A stretch of 64,000 nt of DNA from Bog-756 sp050014755 (GTDB taxonomy: Bacteria > Actinomycetota > Acidimicrobiia > Acidimicrobiales > RAAP-2), in contig JBEKCS010000011.1 of the NCBI GenBank assembly GCA_050014755.1, forward strand, positions 4,563-68,562. Reading direction: 5' to 3'. Made by a program: the position numbers and the translations under genes. This document shows positions 39,028 to 48,576 of the stretch, piece by piece (the first letter of the stretch is position 1; the number at the start of each line of letters is the position of its first letter). Under the pieces are notes generated by a model, which saw only the letters and a list, made by a program, of their open reading frames with translations, did no database searches and was not told where the DNA came from.

Positions 39028-40329
39028 TCAGCAGGGAGCCGGTGAGCGCTGCATGTCGAATCGCTCGGCGAGCTCGCCCAATACCTCGTTCAGCTGGTCG
39101 ATCTCCTCATCGGTATTTGCCGCAGTGATCTGGATCCGGAAGCCGACCTGCGACCGGGGCACGAGGGGGTAGGCGGCCAACGTCACGTAGATACCGCGGT
39201 CGAAGAGGAACCGTCCGACAGTGTCGATGTCGTCGCCTGCGCCGACGGGCAGCTCGATGATGGGTAGCCCCGACGAATTCAGCGTGGACAGACCGAGCTC
39301 GCTGATCCGATCGAGAACCCGTTTGGTCATCGCCGCCAGACGTGATCGGAGGTCGTCGCCCTCGGCTTCGTTGACCCGGAAGCCGGCGAGCACCGTGGCC
39401 AGCGACGCAGTGGGAGACGGACCGGAGTAGAGGTAGGGGGCGGCCGCCACCTTCAAGTGGTTCTTGAGGTCCGTGGGCAGGGCCATGAAGGCCAACAGCG
39501 ATGAGTAGGACTTCGAAAAGCCACCGACCAGGATGATGTTGTCGTAACTCTCGGCGAGATACCGGACGATGCTGTTCCCACGTCGCCCGTACGGTGCTGA
39601 CGAACTCGGGTCCTCCCCGATGACTCCGAAGCCGTGAGCGTCGTCGATATACAGGAGGGTGTCGTACTCTCGACAGATCCGCGCATACTCGGAAATGTCC
39701 GGGATGTTGCCCGTCATGCTGTTCACTCCATCCATGCAGAAGAGGCGGGAGGAAGTTGCCGGAAGCGATCGGAGCGTCTGTTCCAGTTCGCTCGGATCGT
39801 TCGACCGGACCCGGTGGAGCGTCGCTCCCATGCCCCGGGCGACCGTACATCCTTCGTAGATCGTCTTATGGGCCTGCGCATCGACGAGGACGGTGCCCTC
39901 ACCGGCCAGAACGGGGATCACCGATGCATGGATGAGGGTGATGGTCGGAAGCAGCAAGGTGTCGGGCGCGCCGAGTAGATCGGTCAGCTCGTCCTCGATG
40001 TCGATGTAGAGGCGGGGACTACCGAGAAGGCGGGACCAACTCGGATGGGTGCCCCATCGACGCAGTTCGCGTGCCACCGATTCGATGATGACCGGATGCA
40101 GGTCGAAGCCGAGGTAGTTGCACGAGGCGAAGTCACTCAGCCAATGATCGCCGACTCGAATGCGGCGACCATCGACCTCCTCGATGACGGCGTCCATCAT
40201 CGGGTGGGAGGCGCGCAGCCGCTCGAGGTCGTCCCACCGAGGATCGCGCCGGACCTCGTCCGGAAGCACCGCAGTCGTCAGATGACCCGTTGACAGCTGG
40301 CCCTCGAATGCCGGTGACGGGGTGCTCAT
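39028..40329 (-). CDS. alpha-oxoamine synthase family PLP enzyme (CqsA/SPT-like)
   Basis: A 433-residue fold-type I PLP enzyme that should condense an amino acid with an acyl thioester, releasing CO2. Features: DFASCNYLGFDLHP, TLIHASVIPVLAGEGTVLVD, LLYIDDAHGFGVIGED with the PLP-pyridine Asp, and the Lys273 Schiff base in GGFSKSYSSLLAF. It differs from BioF of this window (2338-3528) by a longer N-terminus (~60 residues) and by the LLPTITLIH and SPTASLATVL segments. Family products include KAPA, sphinganine and the quorum signals made by CqsA and LqsA. Its ATG overlaps the GGDEF/EAL stop by 4 bp, so it is tied to c-di-GMP signalling. The substrate is unknown. Confidence 0.85.
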   Translation of the reverse strand: MSTPSPAFEGQLSTGHLTTAVLPDEVRRDPRWDDLERLRASHPMMDAVIEEVDGRRIRVGDHWLSDFASCNYLGFDLHPVIIESVARELRRWGTHPSWSRLLGSPRLYIDIEDELTDLLGAPDTLLLPTITLIHASVIPVLAGEGTVLVDAQAHKTIYEGCTVARGMGATLHRVRSNDPSELEQTLRSLPATSSRLFCMDGVNSMTGNIPDISEYARICREYDTLLYIDDAHGFGVIGEDPSSSAPYGRRGNSIVRYLAESYDNIILVGGFSKSYSSLLAFMALPTDLKNHLKVAAAPYLYSGPSPTASLATVLAGFRVNEAEGDDLRSRLAAMTKRVLDRISELGLSTLNSSGLPIIELPVGAGDDIDTVGRFLFDRGIYVTLAAYPLVPRSQVGFRIQITAANTDEEIDQLNEVLGELAERFDMQRSPAPC

Positions 40330-43300
40330 CCCACGATCTCCTCGTTGACGGTGGCGGAATCCAGCAGCGGTATGCCGGGAACCACATTGGACAGGAGCTC
40401 GGAGAGCTCGGCCATGGGGAGCGGCCGAGCCAGGTAGAACCCCTGCCCGAACTGACAGCCGAATGCTCGGAGGGCCTCGAGCTGGCCGGCCTCTTCGATG
40501 CCCTCAGCCACGGTCTGGAGATTCATCGTCTGTCCCAGTCGGACGATGGCCTCGGCCAGCGCGCTGTCCTCCATGACTCCGTCGACGAAGGTCTTGTCCA
40601 CCTTCAGAATGTCGATGGGGAAGCTCTTGAGGTAGCTCAGGGAGGAGTAGCCGGTGCCGAAGTCGTCGATGGCCAGCGAGACTCCGAGATCCTTGAGGGC
40701 GAGCATCCGGGTGACGACCGTCTCGGTGTCCTGCACCAGGACGTTCTCGGTGATCTCGATCACCAGGGAGCGGGCGTCGAAGCCCGAATCCAGCAGAGCC
40801 TTGGCTACATCTTCGACCAGGCTGTCGTGCTGGAAATGCCGGGCCGAGATGTTGACACTGAGGCGCATGGGCATGGCCTCGGGAAAGAGCCGCTGCAGCT
40901 GGCGAGCCTGACCGCATGCAGTCATGAGCACCCAGCGCCCGAGCGGCACGATGAGGCCAGTCTCTTCGGCCAGGTAGATGAATTCGTCCGGCAACAGGAG
41001 TCCGCGCTCAGGGTGTCGCCAGCGGATGAGAGCTTCGAATCCGATGCCGGTACCCCCCTCGAGGCTGAGGATGGGCTGATAGAAGAGCTCGAACTCCCCT
41101 TGGTCCACGGCCCGCTGCAGATCGGCCGTCCGTTCGAGTCGCTCGACGACGGACGCCTGAAGGGAAGGTTGGTAGACCTCGTAGCGGCCTTTCCCTCCGG
41201 CCTTGGCTGCGTACATTGCCACGTCGGCAGCCTGGATCAGCTCGGACGCGTCCTCCGTTCCCAGGCGGTTGAGGGCGATGCCGATGCTGGCTCGCACGCG
41301 GATCTCGCGGTCCTGCACCATGATGGGCTCGCGGAGAGCGGCGGTGATGCGGTCGGCCACGTCGCAGGCCTCGTCCACGTTCACCAGTTCCTCCATGAGG
41401 ATCGCGAACTCGTCTCCCCCGAAGCGGGCAGCCGTATCGCCCCCACGCAGGCAGTCGGTCAGTCGGCTGGCCACCTCGATGAGGAGGGAGTCGCCTGATG
41501 AATGGCCGAGACTGTCGTTGACGAGCTTGAAGTCGTCCAGATCCAAGAAGAGCACGGCCAGGGAGGCTTTGGACCGGGCTGCACGGTCCAACGCGTGGTC
41601 GAGTCGGTCGCGGAAGAGGGCCCGGTTGGCGAGACCACTCAGCCCGTCGTGGAAGGCCTGATGCTTGAGCTCCTCCTCCAGTACCCGGCGTTCGGTGACA
41701 TCCCGCAGCGTGAGGACGATCCCCTCGACCGTTTCGTCGCCCAACAGGTTGGTGGCGATCACCTCGACGTGATGCCATGAACCATCGAAATGAAGAATCC
41801 GCCACTGGGCCGTGACCGAGGTCCCGCCACGGAATGCCACGCCGGTGAACACGGCGAGAGCCTGTTCCTGGTCGTCCGGGTGGACCAGCCTGGTCAGTGG
41901 CATGCCCTCCAACGACCCTGGCTCATAACCGAGGGTTCGCATGGACGACGGCGTTTGGTAGGTGATGGTGGTGTCAGGGCGGGCGATGAGGATGACGTCG
42001 GAGGCATTCTGGACGAGCGTCTGGAACCGTGCCTCACTCCGGCGGGCGTGCAGGGTCTCGGTCATGCATTCGCGATCAAGAGCCATGTCCACCTGGGCGA
42101 CGAGAAGTTCGATCGCGTTCTGTAGCTCCTGGGGAACGTCGGATGCGCTCGAGGCCACGACCATGCCCTGAAGTTGATCTTGGGCGCCGAGGGGATAGAC
42201 CAAGAGCTGGAGCGAATCGTCGACGTCGATGGAATGGGGAATGGACTGGCCTGCGACCATTCTGCTCTGCAGTTCGGCCCACAGCTCTGTCAGGTCAACG
42301 GCCTCCTCTGCCGCATCGTTCCCCGAGCGTCCGGCGACTGTCAGCACCCCGGCCGGATCGGTCACGGCCAGCGAGATCTCGACCGAGTCCTCGTGGCCAG
42401 CCAGCAAGGCGTTCAGCCCGGCCACGGTGGCCTGATAGATGGCCTCGCGTCCCGAGGCGGCGACCAACTCGGACGCTGAAGTGCGGAGCACCTGTTCGCG
42501 GTTCTCCGCCTGTTCCCGGTCCCAGATCAGGCCGGCCATGCGCAGGAGCACCAGGAGGAACATGGCCGCGGCCACCACGGCGATCGTCGGTGCGTCGACC
42601 GGGTTGCCCATGAGGGTCTCGATGAGCAGGACGATGGGGGCGATGAGCGAGCATGCCGCGAGAAGGCCCAGTCGGGTCCATGTGGTCCGCGGTGCAGCCG
42701 CTCTACGCGGTTCGGACAGCTCTCCCATGGACGGGTGGAGAGCTGCCGCACCCCAACAGGCGTAGAAGAGGATCCAACCGAGGTCGATCGGGTTCCCGTC
42801 GTTCCAGTTCCAGGCCGGATGAAGGTTGGCCAACCCATAGAGCGAATCGGAGACGAGGGTGCCCAGGGCACCGACAGCCAGAAGGCGTCCTGCCGTGTTG
42901 TGGAAACCGCCGGCACTCCACAGATGGGCCAGCATGGCCAGTACGAGGATGTCCCCGAGGGGGTAGGCAGCTGAGGTCAGCCGCACGAGCAAGTCCCCGG
43001 GCGCCCGGACGTTGGGACCGATGAGGAAGATCCACGAGAGCAGTCCGACGCCCAGCGTGATGGTCAGCGCGTCGATGAGCGTCGCCCGATTGCCGCCCGG
43101 GATTCGGGCCCGGGTGAGCAGTAGCAGGCCGACGGCGAGCACCGGGTACATCGTGATGTAGATGACATCGATGAACGACGGGAAGGGGATCTGCTGCTGG
43201 CCCATGATCTGATGCCAGAACTTGTAGATGGTGTCCCCGGTGATGAAGAGGAAGACCCCACCTCCCAAGAACCACCACGAGACAGGTGCATTGGGACGAT

Positions 43301-43559
43301 TACGCCAGACTCCGTATGCAATGGCGGCTACGGCGGAGAGCCCGATGCACGCCCACGCGAAGGGCTGCCCGGGCCACTCCATCCAGGGGAGGACGCCGAG
43401 GATGAAGGGCTTCTCCGGAGGAAGTCCGAACGGAAAGTAGATGAGGGCGAAGACGGCCTCGAGAGCGAGGAACCAGCGCCACAGGGACTTCGACGTCGGG
43501 CGCGGCCCGGCAGACGGGTCGGTTGCTTCGCCACTTGTCGCCCTGCTGAGCATCGACAT
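40326..43559 (-). CDS. membrane-bound PAS-GGDEF-EAL protein (c-di-GMP turnover)
   Basis: A 1,077-residue protein. Residues ~25-345 are polytopic (about nine or ten helices), with short periplasmic loops and no known sensor family that I recognise. A GAF-like region (~370-510) and a PAS domain (~535-650, FQTLVQNASDVILIARPDTTI) follow. The GGDEF domain has an intact ARFGGDEFAIL (714-718), and the EAL domain an intact FEALIRW (842-844), ENV, DDFGTGYSSLSYL and AEGIEE, so both synthesis and hydrolysis of c-di-GMP are possible. The start at 43559 has GGAGG five bases upstream. It is the first gene of an operon with an alpha-oxoamine synthase and an exporter. Confidence 0.92.
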   Translation of the reverse strand: MSMLSRATSGEATDPSAGPRPTSKSLWRWFLALEAVFALIYFPFGLPPEKPFILGVLPWMEWPGQPFAWACIGLSAVAAIAYGVWRNRPNAPVSWWFLGGGVFLFITGDTIYKFWHQIMGQQQIPFPSFIDVIYITMYPVLAVGLLLLTRARIPGGNRATLIDALTITLGVGLLSWIFLIGPNVRAPGDLLVRLTSAAYPLGDILVLAMLAHLWSAGGFHNTAGRLLAVGALGTLVSDSLYGLANLHPAWNWNDGNPIDLGWILFYACWGAAALHPSMGELSEPRRAAAPRTTWTRLGLLAACSLIAPIVLLIETLMGNPVDAPTIAVVAAAMFLLVLLRMAGLIWDREQAENREQVLRTSASELVAASGREAIYQATVAGLNALLAGHEDSVEISLAVTDPAGVLTVAGRSGNDAAEEAVDLTELWAELQSRMVAGQSIPHSIDVDDSLQLLVYPLGAQDQLQGMVVASSASDVPQELQNAIELLVAQVDMALDRECMTETLHARRSEARFQTLVQNASDVILIARPDTTITYQTPSSMRTLGYEPGSLEGMPLTRLVHPDDQEQALAVFTGVAFRGGTSVTAQWRILHFDGSWHHVEVIATNLLGDETVEGIVLTLRDVTERRVLEEELKHQAFHDGLSGLANRALFRDRLDHALDRAARSKASLAVLFLDLDDFKLVNDSLGHSSGDSLLIEVASRLTDCLRGGDTAARFGGDEFAILMEELVNVDEACDVADRITAALREPIMVQDREIRVRASIGIALNRLGTEDASELIQAADVAMYAAKAGGKGRYEVYQPSLQASVVERLERTADLQRAVDQGEFELFYQPILSLEGGTGIGFEALIRWRHPERGLLLPDEFIYLAEETGLIVPLGRWVLMTACGQARQLQRLFPEAMPMRLSVNISARHFQHDSLVEDVAKALLDSGFDARSLVIEITENVLVQDTETVVTRMLALKDLGVSLAIDDFGTGYSSLSYLKSFPIDILKVDKTFVDGVMEDSALAEAIVRLGQTMNLQTVAEGIEEAGQLEALRAFGCQFGQGFYLARPLPMAELSELLSNVVPGIPLLDSATVNEEIVG

Positions 43560-43908
43560 TCCCGCCTCCAAGAATTTTTCCTGACCCACCTATCGGCAGG
43601 TATTCGGCCACTCTTGAGACGCTTGGATTGCCACCATTTCGCCGAACGCCCATCAACCCATCAGCGGTCGGGACCACCCCGGAGCAATGTGAAGGGCCAC
43701 GTCCGGAGCGGGCAATGGCCACGCGGTCACATAACGGCAAAGGAACCATCGTCGAGCGACGGTTCATTCGCTCCGGTCCGAGCTGGCTCGACGGGGGCCG
43801 CGAATGAAACCAGAGGTGGGCTCCGTGGAGCGGGGTGATGGCGAGAGCCAGGGCCCGCCCGAATCGTTGTCGGGGGCTGGGACCGGATCCCGTGCCTACC
43901 ATTTGCGC
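43560..43908. other. intergenic region, no gene seen
   Basis: Divergent region between the GGDEF/EAL gene and the GyrI-like gene. Holds the ribosome site of the former (complement of about 43563-43569). An ATG at 43804 in frame with the next gene is possible, but its extra residues are low complexity. No repeat or clear operator. Confidence 0.5.
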
Positions 43909-44367
43909 ATGGATCCGATGACCGTTACCGAGGAGCAGCCGTTCGAGGTTGCTCGAGTGGAGGCCGAAGGGGGAGCTACAGGGGCTGACGCTGCATTCGA
44001 TCATCTCGAAGGGAGAATGCAAACGCTCGAAGGGCGACGGATGTACGGAGTCATGTACCGAGGTGACCCGGAGCGATACTTTGCTTGCGTCCGCCTCGAG
44101 CGTCACGCGGACGACGACCTCGGATTCGAAAGGGCCATCGTGCCCGGAGGTCGCTACGGACAGAGGCTCGTCCGTGACTGGGAGGTCAAGATCCCCGAGT
44201 TCCCCCGTATCGTCGACGCTCTCCACGCCGACCTGGTCGATGCCGGATACCTCGAGGACACGTCACGACCGTCGATCGAGTACTACCGCCGGAGTGATGA
44301 ACTGCTGATCATGGTGCCGGTCCTTCCGGTCGACGATGAGACGAAGACCGTCGGTTCTCCTCCGTAG
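43909..44367 (+). CDS. GyrI-like / effector-binding-domain protein
   Basis: A 152-residue protein that fits the GyrI-like small-molecule-binding fold: two repeats of beta-alpha-beta with GADAAFDHLEGRMQTLEGRRMYGVMYRG, ERYFACVRLERH, VPGGRYGQRLVRDWEVKIPEF and PSIEYYRRSDELLIMVPVL, where the last strand carries the conserved Glu-Tyr of the family. These domains bind hydrophobic drugs or serve as regulators. The start is uncertain (43804, 43909 or 43918) and none has a strong ribosome site. Alone on the plus strand. Confidence 0.65.
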   Translation: MDPMTVTEEQPFEVARVEAEGGATGADAAFDHLEGRMQTLEGRRMYGVMYRGDPERYFACVRLERHADDDLGFERAIVPGGRYGQRLVRDWEVKIPEFPRIVDALHADLVDAGYLEDTSRPSIEYYRRSDELLIMVPVLPVDDETKTVGSPP

Positions 44368-44510
44368 ACCGTGGGTCGATCAAACGTGCCCCTGATGTCC
44401 CGGGTCTGGCGTTGCTGTTCCGACTGAAGGCTCAGCCCCGTGTGTGTTCGCGGAAGTTGCCTGCCTCCGACACGACTGGGCTAGGGGTCAAGGGCTGAAT
44501 CTATTTGGGA

Positions 44511-45425
44511 TCAGCCGCTGGCGGCAATGCCGAAGACCGCCTGAATCGGGGGGCTGTGGTTCGCCATGGAACCCAGGAACGGGGCACCTCCGAAGGCGAA
44601 GACACCGCCATCCTGAGCCACTGTCCAGTACCCGGATCCGTCCGGGTTGCCGGCGATGCCAATCATGAGCGCGTTGAGTTGCTTGCCCCCCATGGAACCG
44701 GAGAACTGGGCATCCCCAAAGGCGAACACGCCGCCGTCCCACGACACGAGCCAGTACCCATGACCGTCGGGGGTGCGGGCGATCCCCGCCACGGGGGCGT
44801 TGATCGGCTGCCCGCCCATCGACCCGTAGAAGGTGGCATCCCCGTAGGCGAACACGCCTCCGTCAATCCCCACCAGCCAGTAGCCACCGCCGTCAGGGGT
44901 CGAAGCAATTCCCGAGAAGTAGTCGATTTCGCTCCCGAATGGTGGCCATGAGGTGCTGCGGTGGTGGATGGAGGTTCCGTCCCCGTACCAGGTGGCATCG
45001 CCGAAGGGCACGACCTTGCCTGTCATTCCGTACAGGATCCACCCTCCGCGATCAGACGGGGAGGATGTCATGGCCGTCGCGCCGCCACTGCTCTCGTTCG
45101 GCACGGACACGTCGGTGGCATCACCGAATCCGTAGAGGTTCGTAACGGATGGATTGCTGCGAGGATAGTTGTCCACAACCCAATAGCCGTCCCCGTCACC
45201 CGTTGCCCCAAACCCCCAGCACTGGAGTGAGCACTGGTGGGTTGCCGACCCAAGGAAGGGGGCAGCACCGAAGGCGAAGACGCCGCCGTCGCGAGCCTCC
45301 AGCCAGTAGCCGGGACTCCGAGTCGCAGCGGAAGCCGATGCCTGGGAAGCGGCCTCAACAGCGGACCCGGCCACAGCCGTGGCCAGAAGCATGAGGACGC
45401 CGACAAGTCGCTGGAAGGTTCTCAC
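44511..45425 (-). CDS. secreted DGGVFAFGDA-repeat protein (shorter)
   Basis: A 304-residue protein with a signal peptide (RTFQRLVGVLMLLATAVAG, cleavage near AEAASQASA). After it come about six units of ~45 residues of the form GYWLVxxDGGVFAxGDAxFxG, spaced with PxxGIAxTPDG. The regular Gly/Trp pattern suggests a beta-propeller or beta-solenoid; I know of no proven function. Chosen GTG start has GAGG upstream and lies 10 bp after the stop of the larger paralogue, so both are in one operon. Likely cell-surface or extracellular. Confidence 0.7.
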   Translation of the reverse strand: MRTFQRLVGVLMLLATAVAGSAVEAASQASASAATRSPGYWLEARDGGVFAFGAAPFLGSATHQCSLQCWGFGATGDGDGYWVVDNYPRSNPSVTNLYGFGDATDVSVPNESSGGATAMTSSPSDRGGWILYGMTGKVVPFGDATWYGDGTSIHHRSTSWPPFGSEIDYFSGIASTPDGGGYWLVGIDGGVFAYGDATFYGSMGGQPINAPVAGIARTPDGHGYWLVSWDGGVFAFGDAQFSGSMGGKQLNALMIGIAGNPDGSGYWTVAQDGGVFAFGGAPFLGSMANHSPPIQAVFGIAASG

Positions 45426-45435
45426 CGTGACCACC

Positions 45436-47226
45436 TCACGCGGCAGGGACGGCCCGGGTATTGATGGCGAACACCGGCGCGTTGAGGCTCTGGCCACCCA
45501 TCGACCCGAGGAACGGTGCGCCGCCAAGTGCGAACACTCCGCCATCGGACGCGGCCAGCCAATATCCCGAGCCCGAAGGGTTCGGGGCGATTCCGACCAC
45601 CGGCTTGGCCAACGGGGTCGTGGCCATCGACCCTCCGAAGGCGGCGTCCCCAAACGCGAACACTCCGCCGTCGGACGCGGCCAGCCAGTAGCCGCCGCCA
45701 TCGGCCGTGGCGGCTATGCCAACAACGGGTGCATTGAGCCGCGTGCCGCCCATCGAACCGGCGAAGGCGGCATCGCCGAAGCTGAATACGCCGCCGTCAC
45801 TGTCAACGATCCAGTAGCCCTTTCCGTCTGAAGTGGAGGCCATGGCCACCGGACTACCTACGTGTGGCGAGCCATCGGCGATCGTGGACTCGTCACCGTA
45901 GGAGACAGCATCGCCGAACGCCTGCACGGAGCCCAGTCCGTTGAGGCCCTCCTCCAGGACCCAGTAGCCCTTGCCGTCTGGCGTGGCCACGATGTCGATC
46001 GCCGTAGGCCACGTGTCGGCGCCCCCGTTGTAGGCGGACGTGTCGGCCGGCTGTCCGTACGAGACGGCGTCACCGAAGGGGTAGATCGTCCCGCTATAGG
46101 CGTTGAGCACCCAGTACCCCTGGCTGTCAGGGGTGGGAGCCATCGACCAGCACGATCCGCCGGGCATCGAGCGGGCCGGTGGATTGGCCGGGCAGTCGGT
46201 AGCGGATGCAGCCCCCGTGCCGAAGAACCCGGAGGCACCGTAGGCAAAGACACCGCCGTCACCGCCAAGCAGCCAGTAGCCGGTCGACGAACTCGGGGGT
46301 GGGGACATGGATGAGTAGCTGATCGTGACCTCCCCGGCACCGCTCCGGGTCCCGGTGGTGAAGGTGGCCGACGGGTCCGCGCTGAAGCTCGACCCACCGC
46401 CTCCGGCCGAGCCGTTCCCACCGCCCCCACCGCCTCCGCCACCGTAGTATCCGCCGCCGCCCCCGCCGCCGCCATAGGTGAGCCCCGCGGCCGCACCGCC
46501 GGCTCCGCCACTACCGAAGGATCCGTTCGTAGCCGGCCCATCGCCGTTGGCCCCGTTCGATCCCTGACCGGCGACGCCTCCGGTCCCCGGAGCACTCACC
46601 GTCGCCCCTGTGCCACCCTTGCCGTCCTCGCCCGAGTTGTCGTTCCCGCCCGCGGTGCCGGGACTCCCACCGCTGCCCCCATCGGCCGTCCAGGTGCTCT
46701 CCCCGGCACCACCGCCACCTCCGCCAGCCGCCACCAGGATGGCGCCGGTGGGTCCGAAGACGAATGAGCCGCCTCCGCCGCCCGAGCCGCTCGCCTGGGA
46801 CTGCCCTCCCTCTGCCCCTATCCCACCGCCGCCGTAGCCACCGGCCACCGGGTTCGGCGGGAAGTCGTCCTGGACCGCACCTTCACCGCCGACGTCGACC
46901 GCCAGGGCACTGCCCGGCGTCACGTCCAGCGCCGTCGACACTGTCCCCCCCTTGCCGCCGGCACCGGAGTCGTTGAACACGCCGCCACCCTGCGCCCCGT
47001 CCGCGGTGACTGTGATGGTCTCGATCCCGGCTGGCACGGTGAACGACTGGGGTGCACCGGTTTCCGCGAAGGTGACGGTGCACGTGCCCGCCGAGCACAC
47101 AGGCGCAGACGCCCCGGCTGATCCGCTCGGAACGAACACGGCACCGAATCCGCCCACGAGGCATACCGTCCCGATGATTCGCATAGCCGTCCGCCCCACC
47201 AGCATGTGCTGCCGTCCTTGGTGCAT
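45436..47226 (-). CDS. secreted Gly-rich + DGGVFAFGDA-repeat protein (longer)
   Basis: A 596-residue protein: signal peptide (AMRIIGTVCLVGGFGAVF, then SGSAGASA), a domain with VPAGIETITVTADGAQGG, and a long Gly-rich region (~120-300) with runs such as GGGGGGGGYYGGGG. The C-terminal half (~320-596) has about six DGGVFAFGDA-type units. Gly-rich plus beta modules suggest a cell-surface adhesin or matrix protein. The last repeats closely resemble those of the smaller neighbour (GGAPFLGSM). The ATG has GGAGAA upstream; a longer frame to 47460 is unconvincing. Confidence 0.7.
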   Translation of the reverse strand: MHQGRQHMLVGRTAMRIIGTVCLVGGFGAVFVPSGSAGASAPVCSAGTCTVTFAETGAPQSFTVPAGIETITVTADGAQGGGVFNDSGAGGKGGTVSTALDVTPGSALAVDVGGEGAVQDDFPPNPVAGGYGGGGIGAEGGQSQASGSGGGGGSFVFGPTGAILVAAGGGGGGAGESTWTADGGSGGSPGTAGGNDNSGEDGKGGTGATVSAPGTGGVAGQGSNGANGDGPATNGSFGSGGAGGAAAGLTYGGGGGGGGYYGGGGGGGGGNGSAGGGGSSFSADPSATFTTGTRSGAGEVTISYSSMSPPPSSSTGYWLLGGDGGVFAYGASGFFGTGAASATDCPANPPARSMPGGSCWSMAPTPDSQGYWVLNAYSGTIYPFGDAVSYGQPADTSAYNGGADTWPTAIDIVATPDGKGYWVLEEGLNGLGSVQAFGDAVSYGDESTIADGSPHVGSPVAMASTSDGKGYWIVDSDGGVFSFGDAAFAGSMGGTRLNAPVVGIAATADGGGYWLAASDGGVFAFGDAAFGGSMATTPLAKPVVGIAPNPSGSGYWLAASDGGVFALGGAPFLGSMGGQSLNAPVFAINTRAVPAA

Positions 47227-47454
47227 GTTCTTCTCCGTCTCGTTGATTACCCGATCGGCACAGTTGGAACTGCTGCCACCGCCATCCTTTCGGCAATCAG
47301 TTTCGATTTGCAGGGGAGAAGGTCTCTTAATCGCGCGAATCCTCGGGCTCACCGGCTGCGCGTCGACGGGACCGGGGACGGGCATGGACTGTGTCGACCA
47401 CATGTAGGTCCTTTGACCCTGGGCATACCGATCTGCTCGAAATAGGTTTCCGCC

Positions 47455-48288
47455 ATGCACAGGTGGTGGCGTATCGTCACGTGCTCGGCGGTCGTGCTGA
47501 CGGCTGCATGCGGAGCCAGCAAGACCGTGAGCACCCCGACCGTGCCGTCGCGGACCACGACAAGCAGCTCGACGGCGTCAACCGGTTCGACGACACCGGT
47601 GGCGTCGACGACCACCACCGCTACGACAGAGCCGTTGATCGTGTCTGTCTCAGTCAGACCCGATCATGTATTCGTGGGAACCGAGGTGACGTTCACCGTC
47701 GACATCCGAGGTCCGGGGACCGGCAACTCCGAAGATGTCCGGTTCGGCGACGGGGCAGGTTCGGGTGCGAATGCCGGAATGATCAACTGTGGAGATACCG
47801 CCCGAGCTGACCGCACCGGAACGTACACCCACTCCTACGCGGCCCCGGGAACCTATGTGTTTACTGACACAGTCGACGTCATTGGATCTCCGCCGGCATG
47901 CGCTCGGGAGGACGTCACGGCAACGGCGACCGTGATCGTCGCATCTTCCATGCAGACAGCTAGCGGCGGGGAGGTCCAGTCGCCAACGGGAAACATCGCG
48001 TGCGGGATCTATTTTGGCGCGAACATCAGCAATCCGGAGGTCCACTGCGCGACCTTCTCGCCCCCTCAGACTGCGGACATGACGGTGAGTGGCACGGTGA
48101 CGACGTGTGCGGGGTCCACGTGCGCCCTCGGCAATCCCGGCTTCAATGTGCCTACCCTGGGGTACGGTGCCGCAACTGGGGTCGGCCCATTCGAATGCGT
48201 GTCAGCGATCACGGGCATGACCTGCACCATCAGCGGAGGTAAGGGGTTCACGATCTCTCGGTCGCGTGTCGAACAGTTAGGCCCTTGA
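47455..48288 (+). CDS. secreted lipoprotein with PKD-like and DUF6636-like domains
   Basis: A 277-residue protein with a lipobox LTAAC (Cys19) after MHRWWRIVTCSAVV, then a Ser/Thr-rich linker (TTTSSSTASTGSTTPV). Residues ~65-165 look like a PKD-type beta-sandwich (VSVRPDHVFVGTEVTFTVDI, YTHSYAAPGTYVFTDTV), and the C-terminus (SPTGNIACGIYFG, CTISGGKGFTISRSRV) matches the DUF6636 type with paired cysteines. Likely anchored to the outer membrane leaflet; role unknown. Divergent from the repeat-protein operon, convergent with mgtA. Confidence 0.7.
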   Translation: MHRWWRIVTCSAVVLTAACGASKTVSTPTVPSRTTTSSSTASTGSTTPVASTTTTATTEPLIVSVSVRPDHVFVGTEVTFTVDIRGPGTGNSEDVRFGDGAGSGANAGMINCGDTARADRTGTYTHSYAAPGTYVFTDTVDVIGSPPACAREDVTATATVIVASSMQTASGGEVQSPTGNIACGIYFGANISNPEVHCATFSPPQTADMTVSGTVTTCAGSTCALGNPGFNVPTLGYGAATGVGPFECVSAITGMTCTISGGKGFTISRSRVEQLGP

Positions 48289-48576
48289 AATCAAGGTGTC
48301 GCGTCGGTGACGCCAGGGCGGATGCAGTCCCGACGCCCTCCGAACACAGGATCAATGGTTGAGCCCGTCATCGGTAGAAGGAGACGCCGGACGGAACCGA
48401 TCTCGCAGGACGGGCCTGACTGAACACCGTTCGGGTGGGGCACTCTCCGGCCACGAGTGTCGACAGCTGCCTGCCGGAGCGCCAATGCGTCGAGCAATCC
48501 TGCCCGCTCCACTACGTACACGGGGACCCGGACCTGCGCGGAATCCGGCACCATCGGACGGGCGGCGAACTCGGAT
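48289..48576. other. convergent intergenic region without gene
   Basis: Between the lipoprotein stop and the mgtA stop. No ORF with credible codon use and no strong hairpin. A small palindrome GCGTC-GGT-GACGC near 48305 is the only structure seen. Confidence 0.5.

Noticed and set aside
43804..43908. Longer N-terminus for the GyrI-like protein
   Set aside because: The added residues (Gly/Ser/Glu-rich) do not look like domain sequence and no ribosome site is visible.
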